Positions 8,073 to 16,120 of a DNA stretch of 38,450 bases are shown here, piece by piece (position 1 is the first letter of the stretch; the number at the start of each line of letters is the position of its first letter). Where the stretch lies: positions 1-38,450 of the forward strand of contig CACXNL010000007.1 in the NCBI GenBank assembly GCA_902769055.1, written 5' to 3'. A model generated the notes under the pieces. It did not search any database and was not told where the DNA came from. It saw only the letters and a list, made by a program, of their open reading frames with translations. Origin of the DNA: an uncultured Pseudomonadota bacterium (GTDB taxonomy: Bacteria; Pseudomonadota; Alphaproteobacteria; RUG11792). A program made the position numbers and the translations under genes.

Positions 8073-9026
8073 ATGGAAATTACAGCACAATTAGTTAAGC
8101 AGCTCCGCGACAAAACCGGAGCTGGAATGATGGATTGCAAGAAGGCACTGATTGAGGCGAACGGCGATATCGCGTCCGCTGAGGAGTACCTGCGCAAAAA
8201 AGGGCTAATGGATGCGAAGAAAAAATCAACGCGTACGGCAGCGGATGGGTTAGTCGCTGTGGCGGTGTCTGATGATAGGCAGACGGCTTCCATCGTTGAG
8301 CTCAATTCGGAGACCGATTTCGTTGCGCGAAATGAGAAGTTCCAGGAGCTAGCTTCCGAATTAGCGAAAATAGCGCTGAAAAATGAAGATGTTTTGAGTG
8401 AGGAGTTCCCGAGTGGGAAGACCGCAAAGGAGGAAATAGAGCATCTGGTCTCGTTAGTTGGAGAGAATATAACTTTCCGTCGAGCCAAGAAGGTACACGT
8501 TGATATGGGGCTTATAGCGACGTACGTTCACAGTGCTGTTCAGCCGAATATGGGCAAAATAGGCGTTTTAGTTGCTCTGGAGCCGGAGGGGGCTTGTTGC
8601 GAGTGTTGTAGCAACCCGGAGAAGAGAGAGCGTGCAATGGAAGCTGTAACGGAGCTTGGCAAGAAGCTCGCTATGCATATCGCTGCGGCAAATCCGACAT
8701 ATCTTTGCTCGAAGTGTGTGCCTCAAGAAGCTATTGACAAGGAAAAGGAAATAGCACTTGCTCAGGCTAAGGAGGTCGGACGACCGGCAGATGTAGCGGC
8801 AAAGATTGCGGAGGGTAGGGCAAAAAAGTACATCGAGGAGACTGCCTTTATGGAGCAAATCTTCGTTATGGATGGAAAAACGAAAGTCAAGGATGTTATC
8901 GAGAAGTTCAACAAGGATAACGGAGTACACATCAAAGTATCGAGCTACACAAAGTTTGTCCTAGGTGAAGGCATAGAGAAAACGGCAACGAATTTCGCTG
9001 AAGAAGTCGCGTCGTTTATGAAATGA
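8073..9026 (+). CDS. tsf: Translation elongation factor Ts, with an unusual cysteine cluster
   Basis: A 317-aa nucleotide-exchange factor for EF-Tu in the cytoplasm. The N-terminal UBA-like part (LVKQLRDKTGAGMMDCKKAL) and the core signature SETDFVARNEKFQ are intact, as is the repeated core domain with AMHIAAANP. I chose ATG 8073 over TTG 8067, because the ribosome site GGAGAG (8061-8066) directly abuts the TTG. The oddity is in the second core region. Cys175-Cys176-Glu-Cys178-Cys179 sits where most EF-Ts have a short loop after the LVALE strand, and Cys212-Ser-Lys-Cys215 follows AANPTYL. The two groups could meet in space and bind a metal; this is inference. Length is otherwise normal. Confidence 0.97.
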   Translation: MEITAQLVKQLRDKTGAGMMDCKKALIEANGDIASAEEYLRKKGLMDAKKKSTRTAADGLVAVAVSDDRQTASIVELNSETDFVARNEKFQELASELAKIALKNEDVLSEEFPSGKTAKEEIEHLVSLVGENITFRRAKKVHVDMGLIATYVHSAVQPNMGKIGVLVALEPEGACCECCSNPEKRERAMEAVTELGKKLAMHIAAANPTYLCSKCVPQEAIDKEKEIALAQAKEVGRPADVAAKIAEGRAKKYIEETAFMEQIFVMDGKTKVKDVIEKFNKDNGVHIKVSSYTKFVLGEGIEKTATNFAEEVASFMK

Positions 9027-9033
9027 CAAAATG

Positions 9034-9052
9034 GTCGGGTCATTCCCGACCG
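9034..9052 (+). terminator. Hairpin after tsf
   Basis: GGTCGGG (9034-9040) and CCCGACC (9046-9052) form a perfect 7-bp stem with a 5-nt loop, 7 nt after the tsf stop. No T tract follows, so it may act as a 3'-end stabiliser or a weak terminator; the next gene starts 35 nt later. Confidence 0.45.
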
Positions 9053-9087
9053 CACGATTTGATAAAAAGATACATTGAGGAAGCGGT

Positions 9088-9555
9088 ATGTTGGATTGGT
9101 TGTTCAAGGTAGTATTTGATGTAGCATCAAAATTCTTTAAGATTAGACCACGTGTTGTTACTATAACTCATAAAACAGCGTTAAACGTGAGTAAAGCAAA
9201 ATACGGAACGTTTGAATTTGATTATTCCAACCATAATGGTGTTTTCACAATTGGAGAAGGTGATTATCAATTTGATACGAAATGGAGTAAGGCGTCAAAT
9301 AGATCAATTCATGCGTATAATGATTCACAAAATATAGATAAAATTGCTTTAATCAAGGACAACGTGGATTTGCAAAATATAAAATCTGTAGATGGAGATT
9401 TTTCATCCAGATGTAGATGTCCTAAAATAGGTCAATCCATTATTTGGAAGAATGTTCATGGTAAGTATGCAATTACGAAGATTGTGCAAATTAAAGATGA
9501 TTCTCGTGGTGATGATTCTGATTGGCTAGTGTGCGAATATATTATTTTGTGCTAA
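9088..9555 (+). CDS. Unrecognised 155-aa protein
   Basis: I cannot assign a function. The ATG at 9088 is preceded by a GAGG ribosome site. The first ~18 residues are amphipathic or hydrophobic with Lys (MLDWLFKVVFDVASKFFKI) and are too polar for a clear signal peptide. The rest reads as a compact beta-rich domain with blocks FEFDYSNHNGVFTIGEGDYQF, KWSKASNRSIHAYND and KIVQIKDDSRGDDSDWLVCEY. From memory, the WSKAS...IHxYND and IKDDSRGDD blocks resemble a small domain seen at the C-terminus of various bacterial proteins, but I cannot name it. It may be co-transcribed with tsf or be an independent accessory gene. The codon style is more AT-rich than tsf. Confidence 0.7.
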   Translation: MLDWLFKVVFDVASKFFKIRPRVVTITHKTALNVSKAKYGTFEFDYSNHNGVFTIGEGDYQFDTKWSKASNRSIHAYNDSQNIDKIALIKDNVDLQNIKSVDGDFSSRCRCPKIGQSIIWKNVHGKYAITKIVQIKDDSRGDDSDWLVCEYIILC

Positions 9556-9613
9556 GAGTAAGATGCCCCTAAATCTCAAGCAGTATAAAAATTGCCCGTA
9601 AGCGAGCCCAGTC

Positions 9614-9644
9614 TTCCTCAAGATGCAGTAGATAGCTTGAGGAA
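9614..9644. terminator. Stem-loop between convergent genes
   Basis: TTCCTCAAG (9614-9622) and CTTGAGGAA (9636-9644) form a perfect 9-bp stem with a 13-nt loop. It lies between the converging stops of the 9088 gene and the nlpD-like gene. There is no good T run on either side. A second small inverted repeat (9663-9667/9675-9679) overlaps the stop codon of the nlpD-like gene. A bidirectional end of transcription is plausible. Confidence 0.4.
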
Positions 9645-9677
9645 AACCTGTTTTAGCTAAACAACGGTATTGCTCCG

Positions 9678-10490
9678 TTAACCTAACAGTATTTCTGGGT
9701 CAACCGATTGGCGTCCTTTATCTGATATCTCGTTAATTTCGAAGTATAGCTGGGGCTTCGTCGCTATCGAGCCGGTTTGCCCGACTTTACCAATAATGAT
9801 TCCCTGTTTCACTTTCTGATTCACTGCAACAGTCGCCTCTTTCAAGTTCGAATAAATCGACATAGTTTTCTGCGCTGGGTGCTTTACAACAACAGTAACG
9901 CCGTATGCCGCGGCATCACCACTAGGTACGCCCGCAATCACGACCGTTCCATCGGCAATCGATTTCACGGGAGTACCGACTGACGCGTCTATAATTATTC
10001 CACCTTCACCATCGAAACGCTGCGAAATCTTGGACTTACCATTCGCAACTGGCCAAATGTAATCGCTTTTCGCTTCTACTACTTTGGGTTCGTTTTGAAG
10101 AGCCTCGTTATCCAATACCTCATTGTCCTCAACAGGAGCGCCAGTATTCAACTTTTCACTTTCCATCTTCTGTTCAGGAACATCATTAGAATTGGACTTT
10201 ACTGTAATATCTGCATCCACCGCTGGCTCGGGAACATCGCTAACCCGCGGCGTTACAATCAGCCTCTGCCCCTCGTATAGGTGATACGGCTGCTCCAACT
10301 TGTTCAGCTTTATCAGCTCAGAGCGCTTCATCCCGTATTGTTTCGCAATGCTTTCGACCGTATCGTCCCCGGAAACCTTGTGATACGGCGTTATCTTTTT
10401 CACCTGAACGACCTCAGGCAAATTGTCGCCATCACGAGCGCAACCGCACAAAAACAACGTCAGTAAAGATGCCCTTAAAATGTTCTTCAT
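9678..10490 (-). CDS. nlpD: NlpD-like lipoprotein with LysM and degenerate LytM (M23) domain
   Basis: A 270-aa cell-envelope protein. It has a lipoprotein signal (LLTLFLCGC, lipidated Cys about residue 17), one LysM peptidoglycan-binding domain (about residues 35-81, HKVSGDDTVESIAKQYGM), a low-complexity Glu/Asn linker, and a C-terminal LytM/M23 fold (about 150-265, VGTPVKSIADGTVVIAG). The zinc ligands are gone: the usual HxGID is EGGII and the usual HLHFE is QLYFE. So it should not cut peptidoglycan. In the family such proteins (E. coli NlpD, EnvC) activate amidases during cell separation. The ATG at 10490 overlaps the surE stop by 4 nt (ATGA), and surE-nlpD linkage is conserved in proteobacteria, though the usual pcm between them is missing here. 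Confidence 0.85.
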   Translation of the reverse strand: MKNILRASLLTLFLCGCARDGDNLPEVVQVKKITPYHKVSGDDTVESIAKQYGMKRSELIKLNKLEQPYHLYEGQRLIVTPRVSDVPEPAVDADITVKSNSNDVPEQKMESEKLNTGAPVEDNEVLDNEALQNEPKVVEAKSDYIWPVANGKSKISQRFDGEGGIIIDASVGTPVKSIADGTVVIAGVPSGDAAAYGVTVVVKHPAQKTMSIYSNLKEATVAVNQKVKQGIIIGKVGQTGSIATKPQLYFEINEISDKGRQSVDPEILLG

Positions 10491-11248
10491 GAAAATAGCT
10501 CCTCCAAAATATTGATTTCATTTTTTGCAGTCATATCGATCGTCATCGGAGTAATTGACACATAATGACTATGAACTGCGCCCAAATCAGTTGTTAAGTC
10601 GCGGTTCGAATCCTCCTTCCGGTACTCTGCCGAACCAATCCAGAAATACGGATCTCCACGCGGGTCAACGAACTGTATCACGTGATCATTTATCGCTCTC
10701 GAGCCCTGGTTGGTCACCTTTATGCCTTGTACCTCAGAAACTTCACAAGACGGAAAGTTAACATTTAAAAACACATTCTTTTTGAATTTATACCTATCCA
10801 TTATAACTTTTAAGACCACGGGCGCATATGTTTTCGTTACATCCCAGTTCGCCTTGCCGTCTCTGGTCAGCCTTTGGCTAAATGCAATAGCCGGTATATC
10901 AAAAAGACACGCCTCAATAGCCGCAGCTACTGTTCCAGAATACGTAACGTCGTCCGCCAAATTCGCATCGAGATTTACTCCCGAAAGCACAAAATCCGGC
11001 TTCTCCTTAAGCAGGTACCTGAGCGCCATTATAACGCTGTCGGTCGGCGTGCCATTGACCGAAAAGTGGTGGTCGTCATATTCCTTCATTCGCAGAGGCG
11101 TCTTCAAAGTCAACGAATGTCCAGCACCGCTCATATTTGCGCTTGGAGCAAAGACGTAAACGTCATCCGCAAATTTTTTCGCAATCTCCTCCAGAACTGC
11201 AATTCCAGGGGCTTCTATGCCGTCATCGTTGCTGAGTAAAATTCTCAT
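10487..11248 (-). CDS. surE: 5'/3'-nucleotidase SurE
   Basis: A 253-aa metal-dependent nucleoside monophosphatase (survival protein E). The metal-binding start MRILLSNDDGIEAPG, the loop PSANMSGAGHSLTL and the segment LSGVNLDANLADDVTYSGTV, with its metal-binding Asn, are all present, so it should be active. I chose ATG 11248 over GTG 11254, because it forms an exact ATGA overlap with the hemW stop, as surE itself does with the downstream nlpD-like gene. Length is typical of the family. The protein probably acts in nucleotide recycling. Confidence 0.95.
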   Translation of the reverse strand: MRILLSNDDGIEAPGIAVLEEIAKKFADDVYVFAPSANMSGAGHSLTLKTPLRMKEYDDHHFSVNGTPTDSVIMALRYLLKEKPDFVLSGVNLDANLADDVTYSGTVAAAIEACLFDIPAIAFSQRLTRDGKANWDVTKTYAPVVLKVIMDRYKFKKNVFLNVNFPSCEVSEVQGIKVTNQGSRAINDHVIQFVDPRGDPYFWIGSAEYRKEDSNRDLTTDLGAVHSHYVSITPMTIDMTAKNEINILEELFS

Positions 11249-12387
11249 ACACACTTCTCAGTCAAGTAGCGAACTATAAGGTTCAGTTTCATAATCCCCT
11301 CATCCGTCAAAACCACATCATCGCCTTTGTGTATTATATACGAATTCGCGCGCAACTTCTTCAACTTGTTTTCTAGCCCATACTTCGCCTTTATCCTCTC
11401 GCTTATTATATCCAGCTTTATACCGAATTTCGAACGTAGTCCCATTATTAACCGCTCTTTAAATTCATCGTCCTCAGTTAGAACTTCCTCATCTAATGCT
11501 GGATTTTCAGTTTCCATTGCCCATTTTAACCATTTTTCGTTGTCCGAAACCTGCGCTATAGCTACCTTATGTCCATTGACAGTACACCGCGAATGCGCTC
11601 CAGCACCTATGCCATAATAATCTTCATATCGCCAATACGAAATGTTATGCTTACCATAATGCTTGTTCTTCGCAAAATTAGATACCTCATACATCTCAAA
11701 TCCATGACCTCTAGCTGTTTTTATTGTCGCTTCAAAAAATTCGCTGGAAGAGTCGGGCCTTGGAAGCATTCCAGCATCAATCATAGCTTTTAGTTTCGTA
11801 TTCGGCTCAACTATTAGCTCGTATAAGGAAATATGACTTATTGGATACTGCAAAACTTCCTCTAGTTCCTGTTTCCATCTTTGTAAATTTTGTCCTGGGC
11901 GATTGTATATCACATCAATGGAGAGATTATCGAAAATTTCAGCCATTTCAAAAACGCAATCTTTAGCTTCCTGCGCTGTATGAGTTCTGCCGAGCATTTT
12001 CAAATCACTATCGATTATTGATTGAACGCCTACTGAAAGCCTGTTTATGCCAGCACTTCGTAACTCCGTCGCCTTTATTTTGTCAATAGTTTTCGGATTA
12101 GCTTCAAGAGTTATTTCTACATTTGTATCCAAGTTGAAGGTGTTATTTATTTCATCCAAAATGCTGGCAATAAACCAGCTAGGCAAAAGCGATGGCGTCC
12201 CACCACCGAAGTATATGCTGATAATCGGCTCATTTTTATAAAATTTCTTTCTATAAAATTGCAATATTCTCTTATACGCATAGAACCATACTCTGTAATC
12301 CAAATCTTTGTTACAGGAGACACTATTAAAATCACAATAATGACACTTAGAAAGGCAATACGCCCAATGAATATATATCGTGCTCAT
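11245..12387 (-). CDS. hemW: Radical SAM protein HemW (coproporphyrinogen oxidase-like)
   Basis: A 380-aa radical SAM protein. The CxxxCxxC cluster motif is CLSKCHYC near the N-terminus, followed by the glycine-rich segment YFGGGTPSLL, LEANP, RLSVGVQS, and HNISYWRYEDYYGIGAGAHS, the HNxxYW signature shared by HemW and HemN-type proteins. Lack of the longer HemN N-terminal extension supports HemW, now regarded as a heme chaperone, over a true oxidase. It starts at ATG 12387, with 117 nt between it and the prmC stop, so it may be read through or have its own promoter; I see a TATACT-like -10 but no convincing -35. It overlaps surE by 4 nt. Confidence 0.92.
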   Translation of the reverse strand: MSTIYIHWAYCLSKCHYCDFNSVSCNKDLDYRVWFYAYKRILQFYRKKFYKNEPIISIYFGGGTPSLLPSWFIASILDEINNTFNLDTNVEITLEANPKTIDKIKATELRSAGINRLSVGVQSIIDSDLKMLGRTHTAQEAKDCVFEMAEIFDNLSIDVIYNRPGQNLQRWKQELEEVLQYPISHISLYELIVEPNTKLKAMIDAGMLPRPDSSSEFFEATIKTARGHGFEMYEVSNFAKNKHYGKHNISYWRYEDYYGIGAGAHSRCTVNGHKVAIAQVSDNEKWLKWAMETENPALDEEVLTEDDEFKERLIMGLRSKFGIKLDIISERIKAKYGLENKLKKLRANSYIIHKGDDVVLTDEGIMKLNLIVRYLTEKCV

Positions 12388-12504
12388 TTATTGCAAAAGT
12401 ATAATTCGGTGCTTCTGATATTCTACCATGTCAAAAACTGATGCAATCCATTCAGTGTGCAAACTCTGAGAACTCAAAAATGAAATATTTTATATACATT
12501 CATT

Positions 12505-13329
12505 TTAGTTTTCCTTGCGGAATATACAAGTTCGCTCTATGCCAGCTAAATCTTTTTCTATATGTAATAACCTTAAATTTGTCGAAATTTGTGCAATTTT
12601 GCTGGATTGTCCTATGCCTATTTCTACAAGCAATAGCCCGTTACCATTCAGATATTCGTGAGCTTGAGGTAGAATTACCTTATACGCGTCCATACCGTCC
12701 ACTCCAGCGAATAAAGACAGCGGAGGATCATACGATGTTTCTTTATCGATTTTATAGTTACTTGCGACATACGGTGGATTAGAAATTATTACATCGAACG
12801 TAGTATTATCTATATGTTCAAACCAGTTGCTGCGTATAAAATCTGAACGTCCATCTACTTGATGAAATCTTGCATTTTCTTTTGCGACTTCTAGTGCCCC
12901 AGTGCTTATGTCTACAAAGCAACAAATCGCATTTTGATATAGCTTTAATAGTGTTATACAGATACACCCCGTGCCTGAACCAAGATCCAGAATTTTCAAA
13001 TTTGCGGCAGTATCCCGGTGATATCTTTTGAATATATCAATTAGCAGTTCAGTCTCCGGGCGAGGATCCAGAGTATCATGCGTTGTCTTGAAGCATAAAC
13101 CATAGAATTCCTTTTCTTGGATGATTTTTGCGATGGGTTCACTTTTGCCACGTCGCGCCAAAAATGATTTTAAAATTGCGTAATCACTTTCGGAAATATC
13201 ATATGCTTTCTCAAAAAAAAGTTTTGAATATTCGATTTTCAAGATGCTAGATAAAAGTAACAAAGCATCGTGATACGACACATTATAGTAAAGCACCAAT
13301 TGTTTTAAATCTTCTTTCTTTAAAATCAT
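12505..13329 (-). CDS. prmC: Release factor glutamine methyltransferase PrmC
   Basis: A 274-aa SAM-dependent enzyme that methylates the Gln of the GGQ motif in peptide release factors. The SAM motif ILDLGSGTGCICITLL and the catalytic NPPY (IISNPPYVAS) are present, with the family feature LDPRPETELLI just before. The C-terminal LLVEIGIGQSSKI is typical. The ATG at 13329 shares one base with the trkA stop (TAATG), so translation is probably coupled to trkA. The usual partner prfA is not next to it here. Length is normal for the family. Confidence 0.94.
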   Translation of the reverse strand: MILKKEDLKQLVLYYNVSYHDALLLLSSILKIEYSKLFFEKAYDISESDYAILKSFLARRGKSEPIAKIIQEKEFYGLCFKTTHDTLDPRPETELLIDIFKRYHRDTAANLKILDLGSGTGCICITLLKLYQNAICCFVDISTGALEVAKENARFHQVDGRSDFIRSNWFEHIDNTTFDVIISNPPYVASNYKIDKETSYDPPLSLFAGVDGMDAYKVILPQAHEYLNGNGLLLVEIGIGQSSKIAQISTNLRLLHIEKDLAGIERTCIFRKEN

Positions 13330-14699
13330 TATAACAAATACTTTGGCTTTTCTTGAAATAAATTTAAAAGTTTATCAATTGCTTTTACCTGTGCAACAAA
13401 CAAAACTTTGTCTCCAGCATTTAGAAGCAATTTTTTGGGCGAGACAAATATCTTATCCTCTCTAAGCACTACGGGAATATAGACTTCACTTTCAATATTC
13501 ATATCATCCGTTAAAGTCCCAACTGCATAGCTGTTATTAAGAACATCCGTTGCGAATACCTTTATTTCAGCTTCGCTAAAAGAGAGTATGTTTTCCACAT
13601 TAGCTTCATGAATATAGTGCAAAATCTTTGAAACAACAGCTCCTCTTGAATCTAAAACTGAATTTATACCCAATGAATGCAAAATGTCTGAATACGAAGA
13701 ATCATTCAAGATCGTAGCAACACGTTTCGCTCCAAGTTTCTTTGCAAGTAATGATGAGAGAATATTAACTTTGTCATCATTAGTAGATGAAATAACAAGT
13801 CCAGAATCACGTATACCAGAAAATTCTAAAACCTCCGTATCACAAGGTTCACCCTGCAAAATCTCAACATTATTTAAATTTTTCGTTAATTCTTCAATGC
13901 GCGATAAATCACTCTCAATAACCTTTATAGAAATATCATCGGAAGGCATGGAACTAACGATTTCTTCGCAAAGATTATTTCCTCCGATAAAAACTATGTT
14001 TGCATCTGTATGAGCAGCATAACCGAACAGCTCCATTGCTTGCGGGACGTTTTCAGAAGAACAAATGAAATAAATCTCATCGTTAGGTTGAATAACGTCG
14101 TTGTTTGTAGGGATGAACCATTCACCCAAAGCATGTTTCATTAAAAGAATTGCAATACAGGATTTCGGATCAACCGATTGAAGATACTTTAGCTGAATAT
14201 CGGATATCGGCGAATTTTTCTTACAAGTGACACCGATAGCTCTTAGCCTATCGCCAGCGCAGAAAGCAACATCAAGAGCGCTTGGAATTGAGACCATTCT
14301 CTTAACCATTTTTGTCATTTCAACCGCTGAAGAAACAACGAAGTCTATGGAAAAACGATTCTCTTTAAAAAGGTCTTGTTCATTCAGATACGATTTCGCG
14401 TTAATTCTTGCGATCTTCATTCCAACGTTCGATATAAAATTCGCTATCTGGCAAGCGGTTATGTTCACTTCGTCTGAAGATGTGACCGCTATGAGAATTT
14501 CGGTCTTTTCGATCCCAGCTTCTTTTAAAACACTTATATCAGAGGCATGTCCCAAGACCGTCCTTACGTCCAGCCTGTTTGCAACTGAACTTAAGGCTAT
14601 CTCAGACGAGTCTACTACAGTAACACTATTTTCTCCCCGCGATAGCTCTCTCGCCACTCCATACCCGACTTTTCCTGCTCCCAAAACTAAAACATTCAT
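13329..14699 (-). CDS. trkA: Trk potassium uptake regulatory protein TrkA
   Basis: A 456-aa peripheral membrane protein that binds NAD(H) and gates the TrkH/TrkG potassium channel. Two RCK units are visible: the first opens with MNVLVLGAGKVGYGVA (a full GxGxxG nucleotide-binding motif), the second with ANIVFIGGNNLCEEIV. Each is followed by a TrkA_C-like segment. The length matches two-RCK TrkA. It lies 8 nt after ntrX, the conserved alphaproteobacterial order ntrY-ntrX-trkA. No trkH is visible in the window. Confidence 0.94.
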   Translation of the reverse strand: MNVLVLGAGKVGYGVARELSRGENSVTVVDSSEIALSSVANRLDVRTVLGHASDISVLKEAGIEKTEILIAVTSSDEVNITACQIANFISNVGMKIARINAKSYLNEQDLFKENRFSIDFVVSSAVEMTKMVKRMVSIPSALDVAFCAGDRLRAIGVTCKKNSPISDIQLKYLQSVDPKSCIAILLMKHALGEWFIPTNNDVIQPNDEIYFICSSENVPQAMELFGYAAHTDANIVFIGGNNLCEEIVSSMPSDDISIKVIESDLSRIEELTKNLNNVEILQGEPCDTEVLEFSGIRDSGLVISSTNDDKVNILSSLLAKKLGAKRVATILNDSSYSDILHSLGINSVLDSRGAVVSKILHYIHEANVENILSFSEAEIKVFATDVLNNSYAVGTLTDDMNIESEVYIPVVLREDKIFVSPKKLLLNAGDKVLFVAQVKAIDKLLNLFQEKPKYLL

Positions 14700-14707
14700 A
14701 TACGATA

Positions 14708-16120
14708 CTACTCATATGTCCTAAACAACTTGGAATCGTCAATATCCAAGGTTTTTAATTTTCTATGAAGGGCGGAACGTTCCATGCCAACAAATCTTGC
14801 CATCTGAGAAATATTACCTCTGAACCTTTTTAACTGTTCGGCGTAATACTCCGTTTCAAAAGCTCTTTTGGCTTCTTTTGCGGGAAGATCAGAAACCTGT
14901 GAAATAAATTGAATTTTCGAATCTGGACATAATCTTTTATTTTCAAACATATCTACTGGCAAATCTTCTATCCCTATAATCGATTTGTCTTCGTTTCTGG
15001 TATTTACTACCGTCAAAATCCAATCTATGGCACCTTTTAGCTGCATAACGTCACCTGACCAGGGGTAGGTTGTCAGGACGCTGAGAACTTCTGCTGTAAA
15101 TTTTTTAGGCTTTATATTTTGAACTTGCGCAAATTCCTCCGCATAATGCTCAATCAAACACGGTATATCCTCCTGTCTCTGCGTTAAAGGCAAAATCCGT
15201 ACTGTATTTGAATTTAGCCGATAATAAAGTTCATCGCTGAATTTCCCCGCTTTTATCAAGGTTTCTGTATCCAATGGCAAGCCCGCTATTATACGAACGT
15301 CAACACAAATTGATTTACTTGCACCTATTCTATTAAAACTACCTTGTCTTAATAATTTCAATATTTTCTGCTGAAACTCTATTGAAGTGTACGCCAGCTC
15401 ATCAATGAACAATGTGCCTCCGGCGGCGTTCTCTAGCGCTCCAGTACTGAAGCTCATGCCCTCTGAATTTGTTGTCTCTACGCCGAAAAATTCCATTTCC
15501 AGCTGCATCAAATTGAACGAACGACAATTTATTGTCTTGAATGGATTTTTTGCTCGTGAGGATAGATTATGTATCTCCCTAGCGATCGCCCCTTTATCTG
15601 AACCTGTTTCTCCTAAAATAACGCATCTGCCATTCAAAGGAGCTATTTTGGCGACAAGTTGTCGTATATCTTGAATATTTCGGGACTTACCAAATATTCC
15701 ATCAGCAACTTTTGTTTTTTTCTTTAGCTCTGTATTTTCCATTTTTAATTTCGTGGCTTCTATAGCTTTTTCAACAGACGTTAGAAGCCTCGCCGAATCA
15801 AATGGCTTTTCAATAAAATCGTATGCACCTTGCTTTACCGCAGATACAGCTGTCTCGATTGTACTATGCCCACTTATCATAACGACTGGAACACACTCAT
15901 AACTTGTTTTGAATAGCTCTAAAAGTCTCAATCCATCACGTTCACCTTCGCCAAGCCAAACGTCAATGATCGCTAAATTTGGACACCTTTGCCTTATCGC
16001 CTCATAAGCCTCAACATAAGAGCCAGCGGTTGTCGCAGCATATCCCTTATCTTCGAGAATTCCTGAAACTAGCTCACGTATATCAGCTTCATCATCAACT
16101 ACAAGAACGTTAAATGGCAT
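14708..16120 (-). CDS. ntrX: Response regulator NtrX with altered Walker A
   Basis: A 470-aa sigma-54-activator-type response regulator paired with NtrY, linked in the family to nitrogen, redox and envelope control. Receiver domain: residues 1-120, phospho-acceptor Asp53 (LAIIDVWLGEG) and Lys106 (IEKPFD). AAA+ domain: Walker A is GETGSDKGA, with Asp175 where Gly normally precedes the Lys; Walker B is LFIDE (237-241). The sigma-54-contacting GAFTGA loop is replaced by SFSTGALENA, as is common in NtrX. C-terminal Fis-type helix-turn-helix: NISQMARFVGMERSALHRKL. ATG 16120 starts exactly at MPFNVLVVDDE and overlaps the ntrY end by 11 nt; the longer frame upstream of it is spurious. It may be a plain DNA-binding regulator with a weak or lost ATPase. 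Confidence 0.92.
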   Translation of the reverse strand: MPFNVLVVDDEADIRELVSGILEDKGYAATTAGSYVEAYEAIRQRCPNLAIIDVWLGEGERDGLRLLELFKTSYECVPVVMISGHSTIETAVSAVKQGAYDFIEKPFDSARLLTSVEKAIEATKLKMENTELKKKTKVADGIFGKSRNIQDIRQLVAKIAPLNGRCVILGETGSDKGAIAREIHNLSSRAKNPFKTINCRSFNLMQLEMEFFGVETTNSEGMSFSTGALENAAGGTLFIDELAYTSIEFQQKILKLLRQGSFNRIGASKSICVDVRIIAGLPLDTETLIKAGKFSDELYYRLNSNTVRILPLTQRQEDIPCLIEHYAEEFAQVQNIKPKKFTAEVLSVLTTYPWSGDVMQLKGAIDWILTVVNTRNEDKSIIGIEDLPVDMFENKRLCPDSKIQFISQVSDLPAKEAKRAFETEYYAEQLKRFRGNISQMARFVGMERSALHRKLKTLDIDDSKLFRTYE

